This document shows positions 13,160-25,300 of a DNA stretch of 64,000 bases, piece after piece. Position 1 is the first letter of the stretch; every line of letters begins with the position of its first letter. The notes under the pieces were generated by a model. The model was not told the DNA's origin and made no database searches. It worked only from the letters and a program-made list of their open reading frames with translations. Location: positions 11,396,758-11,460,757 of the forward strand of contig NC_037600.1 in the NCBI RefSeq assembly GCF_003073045.1. Direction: 5' to 3'. The position numbers and the translations under genes were made by a program. Source of the DNA: Pomacea canaliculata. Lineage: Eukaryota; Mollusca; Gastropoda; Architaenioglossa; Ampullariidae.

Positions 13160-16100
13160 TACACTCTGACGTTTTCTCTGTTTGGAAATAAATAAGATCG
13201 TAGAAAGAAAGTGTTTCAATCTCAGTTTCTACTCCAGAACCTTTGTGAAGAACTGGCAGAAAGCACGAGATGACAATATAAATACTTTTATTTAGTCATC
13301 ATACCTTATAAAAATATTTATAAGACGATATTTTAAAATTATTTTAACTATTTCCAGAAAACAACAATTAAAATTTATTTTCCTTACTTTATGTTAAGGG
13401 AACCAACATTTTTGCATACAACAATATCAAAAGCATCATTCAAAGAATGAAACCTAGGAAGCCTACAATGAATTTTCCATTTTGCATTAAAACTTTTTGT
13501 CGCTTTTCCATTCTTGAAAAGTAACTCTTATTTCCCGTAATACAGTAAAAAAATCTTTTCTTCTATTGCCTTCAATGCCAACAAAAAAGTAACTAAAATA
13601 TACTATTTTAAACTTACTGGGTGTAGATTTTTAAAAAAATCTTTGCAATGTATAGAATTTGAGCAAGAAAATAAATATTGAAGAAGGTGGTTTTACATGT
13701 CTTCTATTTAATTCTTGGTAGAGCTTGGTACAAAAGTACACATTCAAAACGTTTAAAAAAAGAAAGTAATACTTTATTTCAGCAGGAAAGTGTCTAAAAA
13801 ACAAGGAAACGATATGCTTAAATGATTTTACTTTTTTTAAAATTTAATTTGATTAAAATATAGGCACGTTGTTTCCAGACAATCATCCATTCCCAACATT
13901 TTTGCTGCTACAAAAAGTGAGTAAGAAAGGTAGATATACTTAGCTCGGCTTTTATGGCTCTTTGTCAACGGGAGGTGGTGCATTTAGTGAATGAGGAGTT
14001 GTCTGATAAAGAGAAGGGGTGGGTGGGTGAAAAAGAAAGATGAGGCGATACCCTGTTTACTGCGGAAGACACGACGTGAAATTTGTGGATAAATACCCGG
14101 CATCTGACTGTCGTCTTACAGAATAGGATCAGAAGCAGCTCAGGGGGATTTCTGTAAGAAAAAAAACAAAACTCGATTCAAGATGAAAATGATTTTGCAA
14201 AGCCATTGCTGTGTTTGTGAGACTGTCGAGAAAGACAAGTAAGCGAGTGAGAGGTGAGAGAGAAATGAGCAAAAGAGAGGAGGAGAGATGATATTAGATT
14301 AGGGTTCAGGCGTGTTTAGCTGTTGTTGGTTAATTAATTAAAATCGATTGTATTAAATGATGGCAATTCTTGCACCCAGCCATTGCGAAAACATTGTATT
14401 TAAAGTATAGTTATTGTGTATCACTGATTTCCGCTACATCCTAGGCACAGGTGATAGTATAATACAAAAAAACCAACAAAACTGGAGAAAAGCCTCGAAC
14501 ACTGACAATGCATTCTGGGTGCAGAGAGGAAAGAGGATTCATCGCCACCTACATTGTACAGACTTTATACAATGAATGGACGTTGTAGCTTCGTGCTTTA
14601 CAGAAAGACATTCATCGTTCAAGAAATAAAAAAACAAAAAGACAAAAGTCAAGCTCTAAAAACGGAAGGAAATATCTCACATCACTGTACATTATATGCG
14701 CCAGGTGCTGGAATTGTATTAAAGTTTAACCAAGAGATGATGAGAAATGTCAAAATCTTTATTTACGAGTGGAAACAGTAATTTGCAAAGGGAATTTTTT
14801 TCCCGTACATTTAGTCCTCGATCCATGGAGAAGAAACTAAAATATTACTTTACTACAAAATAAAGGTGTTGAAATAAGAAGAAATTAGAATGTTCCAATA
14901 TTTTGTAGTTAAGGACTAATTAACAATGATTTTTTACTTGAGAAATAATATAATATATCTTACATGCTCAGTTTTAAGTTGATTGAGATGTGGCTGTAGA
15001 TTAAAGGGCCCTTTTGATGGTAGATGTTTGTAAGAAGTTTGCTTTAATTTGGTGTTCAGTAGATTTCTGTACGACATTTACAAAAGTAGTCGACGAAGTA
15101 CACATTACTTACCCATTATAGTAAACATTCAAACATTGTACCTGCAGGAGTATTAATTGACATTTTGTAAATAAAATTATTTTGTTAAGCGATAAAGCAG
15201 AGAGTATGTACTAATTACTGTCTATACCTTTGACAGAGCTGACGAGTATGTAAATATCTTGTAGGTATCTGCTACTGGGGAGCTACAAACACCAACACAC
15301 TTTGATAGTCTGAACCGTCGGTTAATCCGTATCTCACAAGTGTGTCACAGGCTATTGCACCCAACAACGAGTTGAACAGAAATTGCTAGCTGCGTGGGAC
15401 ATCAACACTATTAATAACTGTAGTCCCTTTTTGTAGGAAGATCACTGTCCACCAGTATCACGCACTCTTATCCGTGCTCACTGTGGCGGTGGCGCTGTGA
15501 CTAACACAGGTGAGTGTGTACAGGTGAGGTGTTCATTGATAAAAGCAGGAAAAACATTTTGTCGCTCGAGTTCGTGTTTCTCTCTCAGATAAATGACTAT
15601 ACTGCCTCGATATACTGGTCTTTGAACAGGGAGGTAAGTAAGAAATACTCTTATGATCCTGCCTGCTAGAACAAATATATATGATTCAAGTGAGTTGATA
15701 AACAGCCTTTCATTCAGGCGTGTAGAATAAAAACTGATTTTCGTGAAACAAGAGCTATTCGCCTGTACAACTGTACATATTCAGAGACAACTATCGAATC
15801 AACTAACATATATCTTTTTTTCATCTTTATTAGTTAACTAATGCTTCTATATTTTGGCTCAGCCCTCTTAATGAAAAGATGTTGAGCTACAGTATACGCT
15901 CCCAACCTTTTATAAATAAAACCTTAAGCGGTCGTCTTTATTGTCACTATTTTTTTATGCATCAATCATGTCCGGTCATGTAGACAAACTGTGATTATAT
16001 ATGTATGCATGATCTTGTCAAGCTGCATAATCAGCCTGTGTTGAACATGTCATTCTAACACAAACACATGGAAGAATCTGTCAGTTCAAAAGGTGAAGGT

Positions 16101-16549
16101 AATATAGCATCCCTTTACTATGGTTTGTCATTCGTGCTTCCTACGCTACTCCCATAATACCTAAGTCCTTCAAAAGGATATGAACTCGGGAATGCTGTTT
16201 TTGGAACAATTATCGTTGATATGTACATGTATATAACATCTACCATAAAAATAGTTGCATATGGCTATCTAGTTAGGTTGGTTGAGTCAACAGTAGGCGC
16301 CTTTATAAGCTACCCTCTTTTGAGCACTGCACTAACACACAATCAGCCAGAATAGCATATGCAATTAATAAGTTTCACACACTAACAAAATAAAAAAGCC
16401 GAACAATAATTATCTACTCCAAAATCTTACATCTCCAAAAGCTCTTTGTTTACATGCAGTTTTAGTTAACAATGCTATGTTTCTTATTTATTCTTATGCA
16501 ACAGATTCACACAAACACATCATTAGCGCATAGCTTTATTAATCGCCAC
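13160..16549. other. Intergenic DNA upstream of the receptor, nothing recognised
   Basis: About 3.4 kb, AT-rich, with only short chance open frames. The receptor promoter should lie at its left end on the minus strand. I could not pick out a convincing TATA box or initiator. Confidence 0.45.
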
Positions 16550-17510
16550 GATAAGAGAGAATGTAATTGCATATGCATGAATGACTTCAAAACACCAACA
16601 AAGATTTACCCTTGTATCTCTTGGTCGAGAATGCGAGTTTCCTGGATTTCTCAAAACTGACGCTGGTTGTCCGTTTGTGTAGATGTCCTATAGTAGAGTC
16701 CCGAGTCCTGCAAAACAAAAGATAAATTTGTTGACGCCCTGCGAAGATTTTGTTGAATGAAGTCTAGTGGACAGCGCCGTTGCTGTCTAAGCATCCTGTT
16801 TTTGTCACTATGTGTGATGCAGTGCTGAATATTCATTGTATGCTAGTCCTGACTATTTATTGTTCATTCGAGAGCCATAATACATCAAATTTAGTATGTC
16901 CATCAAGCCGCAGTCACGGATGTTGAGTTAGTGTCAGCACTTGCTGACAACGCTGAAACGTCTAGGCTGCAGAACCGCCCTGCACTGTGTTGCTGACACT
17001 CGGACAAAACACGCGAGTATTTCTCTGTGCTAATCACAGCCTCGCTGTATGCCGCATCCTGCAGACTCCAGATGAACACAAACATGCTTCCAGAGTCTGT
17101 CTTCGGACGACAATGAAAAATTGTCAACAAAACAACGTCTAGACGACCTGTATCTGCCGGTCCTCGTTGAGCGGAGAATCAGACAGAAAATGCTCTAATA
17201 CATCTGATGCTTGTTTCAAGGAGGTAGACGATAGCGAAAGAAGTACATCAGAAAAGTGTGACGAAGTATGCGATCAGCTCATGAACTGGTGGAAATGCCT
17301 TAAGATGTTAAAGGAACAGACTTGCGATTTACATTTCCAGGTCAGAGTCACTCAAGTGACGTGAAGCAGCTTTTGGCAAGCGGCTGCAAGGTTACTCACC
17401 ACAAACATATCATTGTCGCGAGCCAAAGGCAGCAGCTCCATGTCTGCAATGATCCGGCAACTAGCTTCTCTCAGACAGGTCACAGCCTTGACCTTAAGTT
17501 GTATACTAGG
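16550..17510 (+). pseudogene. Dead plus-strand RING-B-box-coiled-coil copy
   Basis: The first exon of the TN family can be followed in order with stops and frame changes. A RING start (RECNCICMNDFKTP, about 16550-16610) is followed by PIVES (about 16690). Next comes first B-box sequence (SKHPVFVTMCDAVLNIHC, about 16795). Second B-box sequence follows (VFLCANHSLAVCR, about 17010), then coiled coil (EVDDSE and CDEVCDQL, about 17225-17275). After a frameshift near 17350 comes the conserved tail GCKVTHHKHIIVAS (about 17385-17425). Intact paralogs have KVTSHKHIVTR there. In-frame stops in the B-box linker and several lost cysteines rule out a working ligase. No NHR exons were found downstream. It lies opposite in strand to the main array. 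Confidence 0.85.
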
Positions 17511-18600
17511 CAGAAAATACTTGCAATGCCATTAAGGACCAGTGAGAAAGCACGTAGTGATCATGTGGGTTCTAATAGAAGGAGAGAAGAGAACACTCCG
17601 ATCGTAGAAAACTCAAGTCTGTAGCTCTGAGCCTGAGGTAATAGTGTTTGTAAGCGTGCGAATACATTAGTCACAGGTGACGTATTCAGCAATCAATTCA
17701 TGATGTCGCATTATCAGTAAACTGACTGAATTTTTTAGCTAAGATGATGTTGTTATTGCAAGAAGCAGTGCCTTAAGTTTAGCAGCAGCTTATGGAAGAT
17801 GACTCCCCGAAACTTATCAAATGCCAGCAGAAACAAGGAGTATGTGGCTGTCTTCAGAAAGTGAAAATGTTTCACAGAGACCGCTGAAGGCCAAATATCC
17901 ATATACAGTGGTAATTTACCCTTTTGTTCATACGATACTACTGCTAGCACAGAGATACAGTAAAGTATCGATGTGTACATCCTATCATACTCTAATTTTC
18001 TATCTCTCCTTTGAAATAACACATTGCAGAAGGTAAACGTTCTCAGAAACCCGTTTATTTGCTTGGCTGATCTTTTTCTAGCGAGTGCGTTGCATTCCAA
18101 TCTTTAGAAGTCTTGCCGTCGTACCCAAGATGTCCATTGCTTGAAGAACTGAGATAAATATGTCTTTGGCTGTTCTTTTTCCAAGCGTTGACCAATGTTT
18201 AAAAGCAAGAGAAGCTAAAAGTAAGAAAGAGAAACGTTACATAGCACAAATATTATAACTTAGTGATCCCATCATAAACCGTCCAGATTTGCTTTGCAGT
18301 GCCTTACGTCCCCATGTAGCATGTATATACTTCAATAGCACTCTCCCAAAAAATGTTTGTAGCAAATGGAAACAAGTTCAAAGTAATTAAAAAAAATAAG
18401 CATTAAGGATTATTACACCATCGATATGCAATGTCAGAATGAGTGTGTTGTTATTGTGGATTTTGTTTATCTATGATATATCGAGATTAACAGCAAGTGT
18501 TATTAATCCACACTTTTTTACCGCCAAAGTCTTGTCAAAGTAATTAAATGTATTCTTTTCCTTCTTCTTTGCATTCAGATTTGTCACCAGAATAGAAGAG
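17511..18600. other. Unassigned DNA before the assembly gap
   Basis: Sequence downstream of the dead family copy. I looked for NHR exon signatures (FHDNCG, VGSRVG, NGQDQG) on both strands and saw none. Overlapping open frames at 17753-18100 on both strands have no recognised content. Confidence 0.4.
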
Positions 18601-18700
18601 NNNNNNNNNNNNNNNNNNNNNNNNNNNNNNNNNNNNNNNNNNNNNNNNNNNNNNNNNNNNNNNNNNNNNNNNNNNNNNNNNNNNNNNNNNNNNNNNNNNN
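18601..18700. other. Assembly gap (100 N)
   Basis: Exactly 100 N, the usual placeholder for a gap of unknown size. Open frames running through it are artefacts. It is followed at about 18750 by a C run and an A run. Confidence 0.99.
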
Positions 18701-19654
18701 AAAAGAACAAACAAGAAAAGACGAAATAACGACAGGAAGAAACAAACAACACCCCCCCCCCAAAAAAAAAAGATCAAATTAAAGAAAACTAGCGTAGAAC
18801 CTTAGAAACATGAATCAGCTCGGTTTTAGTATCTCATTATGGTTTAAATTAGAATGACCATATTAATAATCTTGCGACACATGTGTGCGAGGAACCGCGT
18901 GACTGTCGTGAGTGTGACAGAGTGTTTAGAGAACCTTAGATGATATCGTTCTGTGGATGGCTTGTGAGTGGCGCGGTGTGCTCACTGTGGGTTATCTCGG
19001 CAATGTACAAAATAGTAGCAACACCTCGACAACACGGCACCTTATTTCTTGCTAAGCTCCGAACTATTTGTCCCCTACCCTGTTCCTCGTTCCTTACTCA
19101 CATTTTTAACGACTTTCTAATCGAAACTAGTGTTTGCTTCATCCCCTACCCCTGCACCCAGCGCATGTGGCATTGCATGCGGGTGTCCTCTAGTGTGATA
19201 TTGTAGTGGGTCATACTATTAGTTGTACTTATCGATAGGAGATATAGGATTTTGTTGTTTATTTCAAAGAGATCCTTTACAGAATTGTTTTAGTATACAT
19301 GCTTGAATATGGACCTCTTACTTCTTTTGCTATGACAGGAATTTTGAGATATTGCTTAGTATTGCCTAATGTATTCTTCTACCTTTGCTGATCATAGCAT
19401 GTTAATGACAAAGTTCTGATCTTTGGGGTGACAATTTATATAATATACAATTTATATAATATATATATATGAAAAAGTGCACATATGGATGTAAATAACA
19501 TTTTCGCTTATTTCTTTCTGCTGCAGGCATGATGAATTTTAAAAAAATAGCTTGTTTCATGCTTTGGACCCATGAGATTTAAAGGTTTGCAGTCTGGCAA
19601 TCTATGTGATACTGTGTATAGGGATATGATGACTTGCATCCATAACAAGAACTA

Positions 19655-20351
19655 CAGTGATACCTCGGTTCTCGAACATAATTCGTTCCGGAAGGACGGT
19701 CGAGAACCAAATTGTTCGAGAACCGAAGCAATGAAACCCAAAGGAATAATGGAAACTGATTAATTCGTTCAAGCCCCAGAAAATCCTATTTTACTGCCTA
19801 ATTTGTATATAATATGTAGAAAAAACATACGAGTCTCAACAAGACAAAAGAAAATAAAGTGTATTTTATTAAAACAAAAAAAATAAAATGTCTGTACAGT
19901 ACAGTAAATTGTGTTCATTTACTGTACCCTGTACCAAACTTATGTCAGGAGGGAATGAATGTGGAGGGACGAGGAAGAGGGGTTATTGTTTTGAAGGGGA
20001 ATCCTCTTTCAATAAAAAACAGAGGGTACTGCTCTTCGGGTGTTTCTGTTCTCTGTATCTTTTTGCCTGAGGAGAATCAGAATCTCTTGCTCTGCAGCTT
20101 GCTTGTCTGATTTCTTTACGAAGAATTTGTCAATTGTTTGCTGTTTTTTTCTCCTCTGCACTCACACTGATGACGCAAGCAAGGCGCGCTGGCAGAATGA
20201 ACGCCAATCGACTCAACTCGGCTCATCTCGGACGTTCGGATGTTCGAGTTCCAAATATTTGTTCGGATTCCAAGACAAAATTTTCTCGAATTTCCTGGTC
20301 GAATACCGATTTGGTCGAAAGTCAAGGCGTTCGAGAACCGAGGTATCACTG
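19655..20351 (-). mobile_element. Tigger/pogo-type non-autonomous DNA transposon
   Basis: The ends are inverted repeats: CAGTGATACCTCGGTTCTCG at the left and its complement CGAGAACCGAGGTATCACTG at the right, each flanked by TA (19653-19654 and 20352-20353), the target duplication of the Tc1/mariner/pogo superfamily. The outer arms hold further GTTCGAGAACC-like inverted motifs. On the minus strand a remnant reads TIDKFFVKKSDKQAAEQE, resembling the C-terminal tail of Tigger-type transposases, followed by a stop. The catalytic core is missing, so it is an internally deleted element. Confidence 0.85.
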
Positions 20352-20409
20352 TACTAGGTTTTGTTCTCTGTGTGTGTATATATATAGCAGTAGAAAAAAA
20401 AGCTAACCG

Positions 20410-20635
20410 CTGCAAAATGCCTCCGCCTGTTTGTCGCCGTGGTCAGCACACAGTGCAGGGTGGCTGGCAGCCAGACGTTCAGGTGTCACAGTGCTGAGTC
20501 TCTCCACAGCAATTCATGTGAGAATTTTTTATCAGCCTTTGTACGCACTGAACACAACATGCCAAAGCACTGCATGCAAATGAAATCAGCCATGACATCC
20601 TCACACACAAGAGATTTGAGCAGTTTTCTTTTCCC
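20410..20635 (-). pseudogene. Orphan B-box fragment of the TRIM-NHR family
   Basis: The minus strand matches the middle of the first exon of the TN genes, from about DVRADFICMQC (here DVMADFICMQC) through the linker and the start of the second B-box. It includes the near-invariant nucleotide tract seen in every paralog (about 20430-20500). Frame breaks and a stop occur in the linker, and homology ends abruptly at both sides. It lies just beyond the right end of the Tigger element. Confidence 0.85.
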
Positions 20636-20639
20636 ATTT

Positions 20640-21565
20640 CAAGATGTTAGACTACAGTTCACATATGCACGTGAAGGCAATGACATAACATTTCGTACGT
20701 ATTATCACGAACTTGTATTTACCGTACTGCTTGCAGACGATTGTTTTCAGTTAACTACTAGAACGGAGCTGGTGTATACAAAGCTTCCGGTTCAGACATG
20801 ACTCGCCGAGACAACAGCAGAGAATTTCGCAAGAATCTTAGCGTTGGTCTCGCTGACAGACATCAGTCCACCTACACAAGTCCGTGTATTATCGGGACTG
20901 TGTTTCCAAGACAAAGAACAGGGTTCACACATCAACCATAATTTTCAACCGAGATATCAAAACCATACAAACAGGAAAACACACCTTTAATGAGTTCAAT
21001 CTTAAAAACTATGAACTGCACAAAATCACCAAGAAATCAGTTAAACATCGATATGTCAGATAACTGAAAGTTTAAGTCGCTTCATTCTCTTGTTAGAATC
21101 ACACCTGAGTATATCAATAACATAAGTACATCAGACATGTATCTCACTGCTCTTACACTTGACAGAGCTCAGTACACATTAAAGTGCCTGTGACAGAATT
21201 TTAGTGCCTCCGCGCTTTAAAAAAATTAACAAAAGTCCATTTGCTATTAACACGTTCATTCCTGGACTAACAGGCAGTTACATTGGATTTGTTCTTTGAG
21301 GCTCTGTAGTGTTTTGAGTGGAAGTGCTCAGCATACTATCGTTGAAGCTAGTACCCTGTTTCCTCTTTTTGATTTTCTTTGATCGTATTTTAGTGGTTAT
21401 CTTATCTTTTTTTGAATCAGAAGAAAACAGATACTAACACAAATGTACCACCGCCACCGCAAGACACAGTTCAGCCGCTTTCCACAGAAAAATTGCAGGT
21501 CACTGTACAGTGCATTTCTCAACTACTGTTATGTCCTACTAAACATTTACTTATTTTTCACAAAA
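20640..21565. other. Unassigned DNA left of the duplicated blocks
   Basis: No family exon, repeat end or convincing gene recognised. The repeated block of the TN array starts at about 21570. Confidence 0.4.
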
Positions 21566-22348
21566 TTGAGTCAAAATCCAACTAAAGCAAAAAGTGTTTG
21601 GTGCGAGCTACGAAACAGTGTCTCATGAAAGTGCTTCATTCACCAACACAGTCCTGACAGTTTTTTTTTTAAATTGATAAAAACATTTTCTTCACTCAGA
21701 GGCATAGAAACCTTAAGTAATAATTTTACCTATTGGGTAGCAGAAGCAAATAAAAACGGATAAAAACTTAAAGAGACTTCACGCCTGAAAGAGTCCAACT
21801 TCTTTCATCTTCTATTCTTGAGTACATCAGTCAGTTGCTACTACCTTTAATTCCTTTCTTCCCGAATGAGGGGAACGGGAAAAGACGAGTGGAGCAGTTC
21901 CAAAAAAACCTTTGCTTACACTTCTTTTAATTGTCGATGAACAGTAATTTATGAACAGTCTTTTTAAATTTAATGAACACAGCCAGAAGCCAATGTTCGA
22001 TTCAAGGTATTTAACAAATTTACAGCAGCACTTATGTGTATACTTCTTTCGTAGTGCTTAAATAATATGCAGTCAGACTTCTTTTAATGCTAAGAAGTTG
22101 TTTTCCCTTTTACGTGTGGGGGAAAGGGGAAAGCTCTTCAAATTGTTCTTATTTGTTAATGCATTTCAGCAGGAAAAAATCATACTGAAAAACAATTTGT
22201 ACTCTTCTTGTTTTTCCATAGTAAACAGGTTGACGAAACAATTAACTGAAGCTCTCATTTCTAATGTCAACGCTCAAGTTGGTGCCAACGTCATTCACAA
22301 AAAATATTCTCGATTGACTGTCTCAGTCTTCTTGTTCTCTGATATTCT

Positions 22349-25300
22349 TTATGTTCTCATAGATGTAGGAAGGGCTGTCACCTGTAAAACAGACAACAGA
22401 GCAGCAGGTACAAAGCTTAGTGTTTTACTTATCAAACAAACGTAATGTCAACTAAATAAACTCCAGGAACTAGGTAAGACAAGTGTCTTCTCTTTATTGC
22501 TCATTAACTGCAGTTTTCTAGACACCTTCATGTTATCACCGTTAAAGAGACCGTTATAGTCTCCCCAGGCAATCCCAAACTCCTCTGTGAAATATAAAGT
22601 GTGTTTGTGTTAGGAACTCGACTGGTTACGATTGTGTAGTGTGTTGTTGTGACTGCAAGACCAGGTAACTAACCATTGTTTAGTATGGACACTAGTATTC
22701 ACTGTAAACTCATTTGAGGCATTCCCTAATAGGCCTGTGGGGCAGAAAGAGTGTGTGAAGTTTGTGAAGGAAACAGTCGTGAAGAATGTAGTTCCTAGCC
22801 CAGCCAATGGGGTTAAAGAAAGGAACGACATACAGGACAAGTCCCAAAGTTGACAGAAGAACCGCACCGAAATGTTACAAATATTACAAAGGTTCTACCT
22901 CCCTCATAGTTGTAACAGGTGGAACTACTGGAGCTGCCAACCGAGGCTCATTTGTTTCAAAGAATATTGAGATTTTACTCGGAGGCGGGGATAACTGTCG
23001 CTACTCCCAGACTAACGGAGAGGATCCACTGACGGATAATTTTCTTCCTGTGTTGTGATTAGTCTAACAACCTAGTAACCCAGAGACAAGGACACTACCT
23101 TTGCTTTTCGAAAGGCCGCATGGCGGACATCTTGAGTGAAAGTAGTTTATAGTTTATGAAAACAAATTAGTGAATCCATATCCATTATTGGACATTGGAA
23201 TTTTCTGGTTTTGAAAAACAAAACAAGCTTTAATGACTGTGACCCAAGAGGTCCTAGTTGAAAACTGTGCGATAGTGTAGAATATATAAATAGATATAGA
23301 GGAATGCATGTGTTTATGTATTTATTTTTTGTGTTTTCAACCCTGCATGACGTTTTATATTAAAATTAATCATTAAGATAAAGTGTTTGGTTGTAAGCAT
23401 ATATACATTAAGGATCATGCTTAGAAAAAGAAAATGAATTTAAAAGAAAATAGCTATTACAACAACAAATGAAGCTAACCAAGTTTTTAAAAAAAATTCC
23501 ACTATGCACTGAGACACCCACTGATCTGTTTGTTTTCTTCTGTCATTGTCAGTGTCTGCCTGTATGACTGACTGGTGTTTGTGATAACCTGTCTCTTACC
23601 TTAGTAACTGATCTGCCAATACTAAAGAGAGCAAACAAGGGTTGTGTAATATTTTTTGCTACAACGCCCTGGTCCTGTCCGTTGATGTAGAGGTGAAGGT
23701 CGTTGGATGAGGTCACCAGTACCCCGACTCGACTCCCGACTTGAAGTCTCATGAGTTTGTTTCTGAGCGGTATCCTCATCTGCATATAAATACCTGATAT
23801 TTTTATCTTATTAATAAAATATTGGGCAGAGGGTGAGCACCCCACCCTGACCTCCGTCTTTAACTGTAACACGCACTTTTTGACAAATAATTTTTGGTAA
23901 CTGAGTACGAGAAAAAATGTTCGAAATTTTTCGAAAAATGTTAGGTATGAGCAGGGTTTTCCGTGACTTGATGTACAAAAAAAGATTTTGTTTACACACT
24001 AGGGTCAGATTTATTTAGGTCAGTAAAAGCTTTCGTTCAATTTCTCCAAACGGGTTATTCCCCGGCCTCAGAATCCATTTTTACAAAATAAGTCTTAGAA
24101 CACACTTCCATTGTTTTATCCACAATTTTATAAAAGTTACTGTCCAACAAATCAAATCGCCTAAATATCTTACCCTATCTCACCTAAGTCAACATATGCG
24201 CATCCGTCTAAGGTCTCTCTTATTGGCCTCAGTCTACATATTTAGATGTCTGTAGGTTTATATTTACAGTAGCTAACTCGGGAATTACTTCCTCATTGGA
24301 AAACAAAAGAAAATCCATCAAAACCTTCAAGCATGCTTTGTGTAATAAAAAAGTGAAAATAAGTGACTGATACTCAGATTCATCTCTTACACCAAGACCA
24401 AACCACAAATCATCTGTACTCAGAGACATTAAGACTTACACGTTCTCCCTGGCGGAGGACCCGACCGGGCCTGATGATAACGGAGTGTTGCAGGTATGTA
24501 CACCACTGTGTCACAGGGAGGTGTGCAGGAGAAATTCTTGTCACACCCAGTGATAGATTGTTGTACACATCTGTTACTGAGTCCACTCTGACCTGTGTCA
24601 ACATCCCAGTGTCATGACATGTCAAGCTGTGACAGCTTATTAAGATGACTATTTGCACTAAAGGATGTCAATCTCTCAGTAAAGCCACAAGTGTGAAAAG
24701 AGAAAAAATGTATTGAGACTACTTAATCCGTCCTCAGTAAGCTGTCATCAACTTGTATTAAGGATTTTTAGAAAATGGAAACAAAATAATTCAAAATGAT
24801 TTTTTTGATTGCGTCTTTACCCTGTAAAAGAAAGAAAAGTAAATAAAAGTAATTTTATTCTATAGTCCCATTTATTACTAACAGTACTAATCCTGATTAT
24901 AATCATCATCCTTGTCATCATCATAGTTTTAGTCAAATATCTTACTTCATACAAGACGTTCTCTAACATAGGGTCACGTGACACAACCACCCCATCAATG
25001 GAGTCATCCGGCTGTATCGTCTCCGCGGTCCTGTTACCGTTCGTCAGACGAATGTTTTTTCCGCAGTTGTCGTGGATTACCAGGACTGGTGGCTGTGGGT
25101 CCAACTGTAAATAATATCCATGAAAATTATTAACAGATCTATAGTATACCGTATTTATTAACTAAAAATGTTCTGGTATTAGTGTTATGAGTTGTATTTC
25201 ATAATTATTTCTTCTGCTGAGATCTACAATCATACCCTTAGTAATGTCTTATGTGTCTAAGAATCCACTTCCCATACATTAAATCATATTATATCACACA

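Noticed and set aside
18471..18777. Open frames running through the N block
   Set aside because: Created by the assembly gap.
22330..22396. Alternative last-exon reading DSPSYIYENIKN with a tyrosine motif
   Set aside because: Phase 0 from the upstream NHR exon gives VTALPTSMRT and a stop, conserved in TN-A, TN-C, TN-D, TN-E and the plus-strand relic. The other frame is stopped or lost in TN-D and the relic.
22610..23058. Open frames on both strands between TN-A NHR exon 3 and its last exon
   Set aside because: Partly conserved as DNA in block C, but frames differ and no domain is visible; treated as intron.
23100..23140. Possible start codon MSAMRPFEKQ on the minus strand with a donor-like GTAGTG
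   Set aside because: Not kept in block C and damaged in block B; no downstream coding exon.
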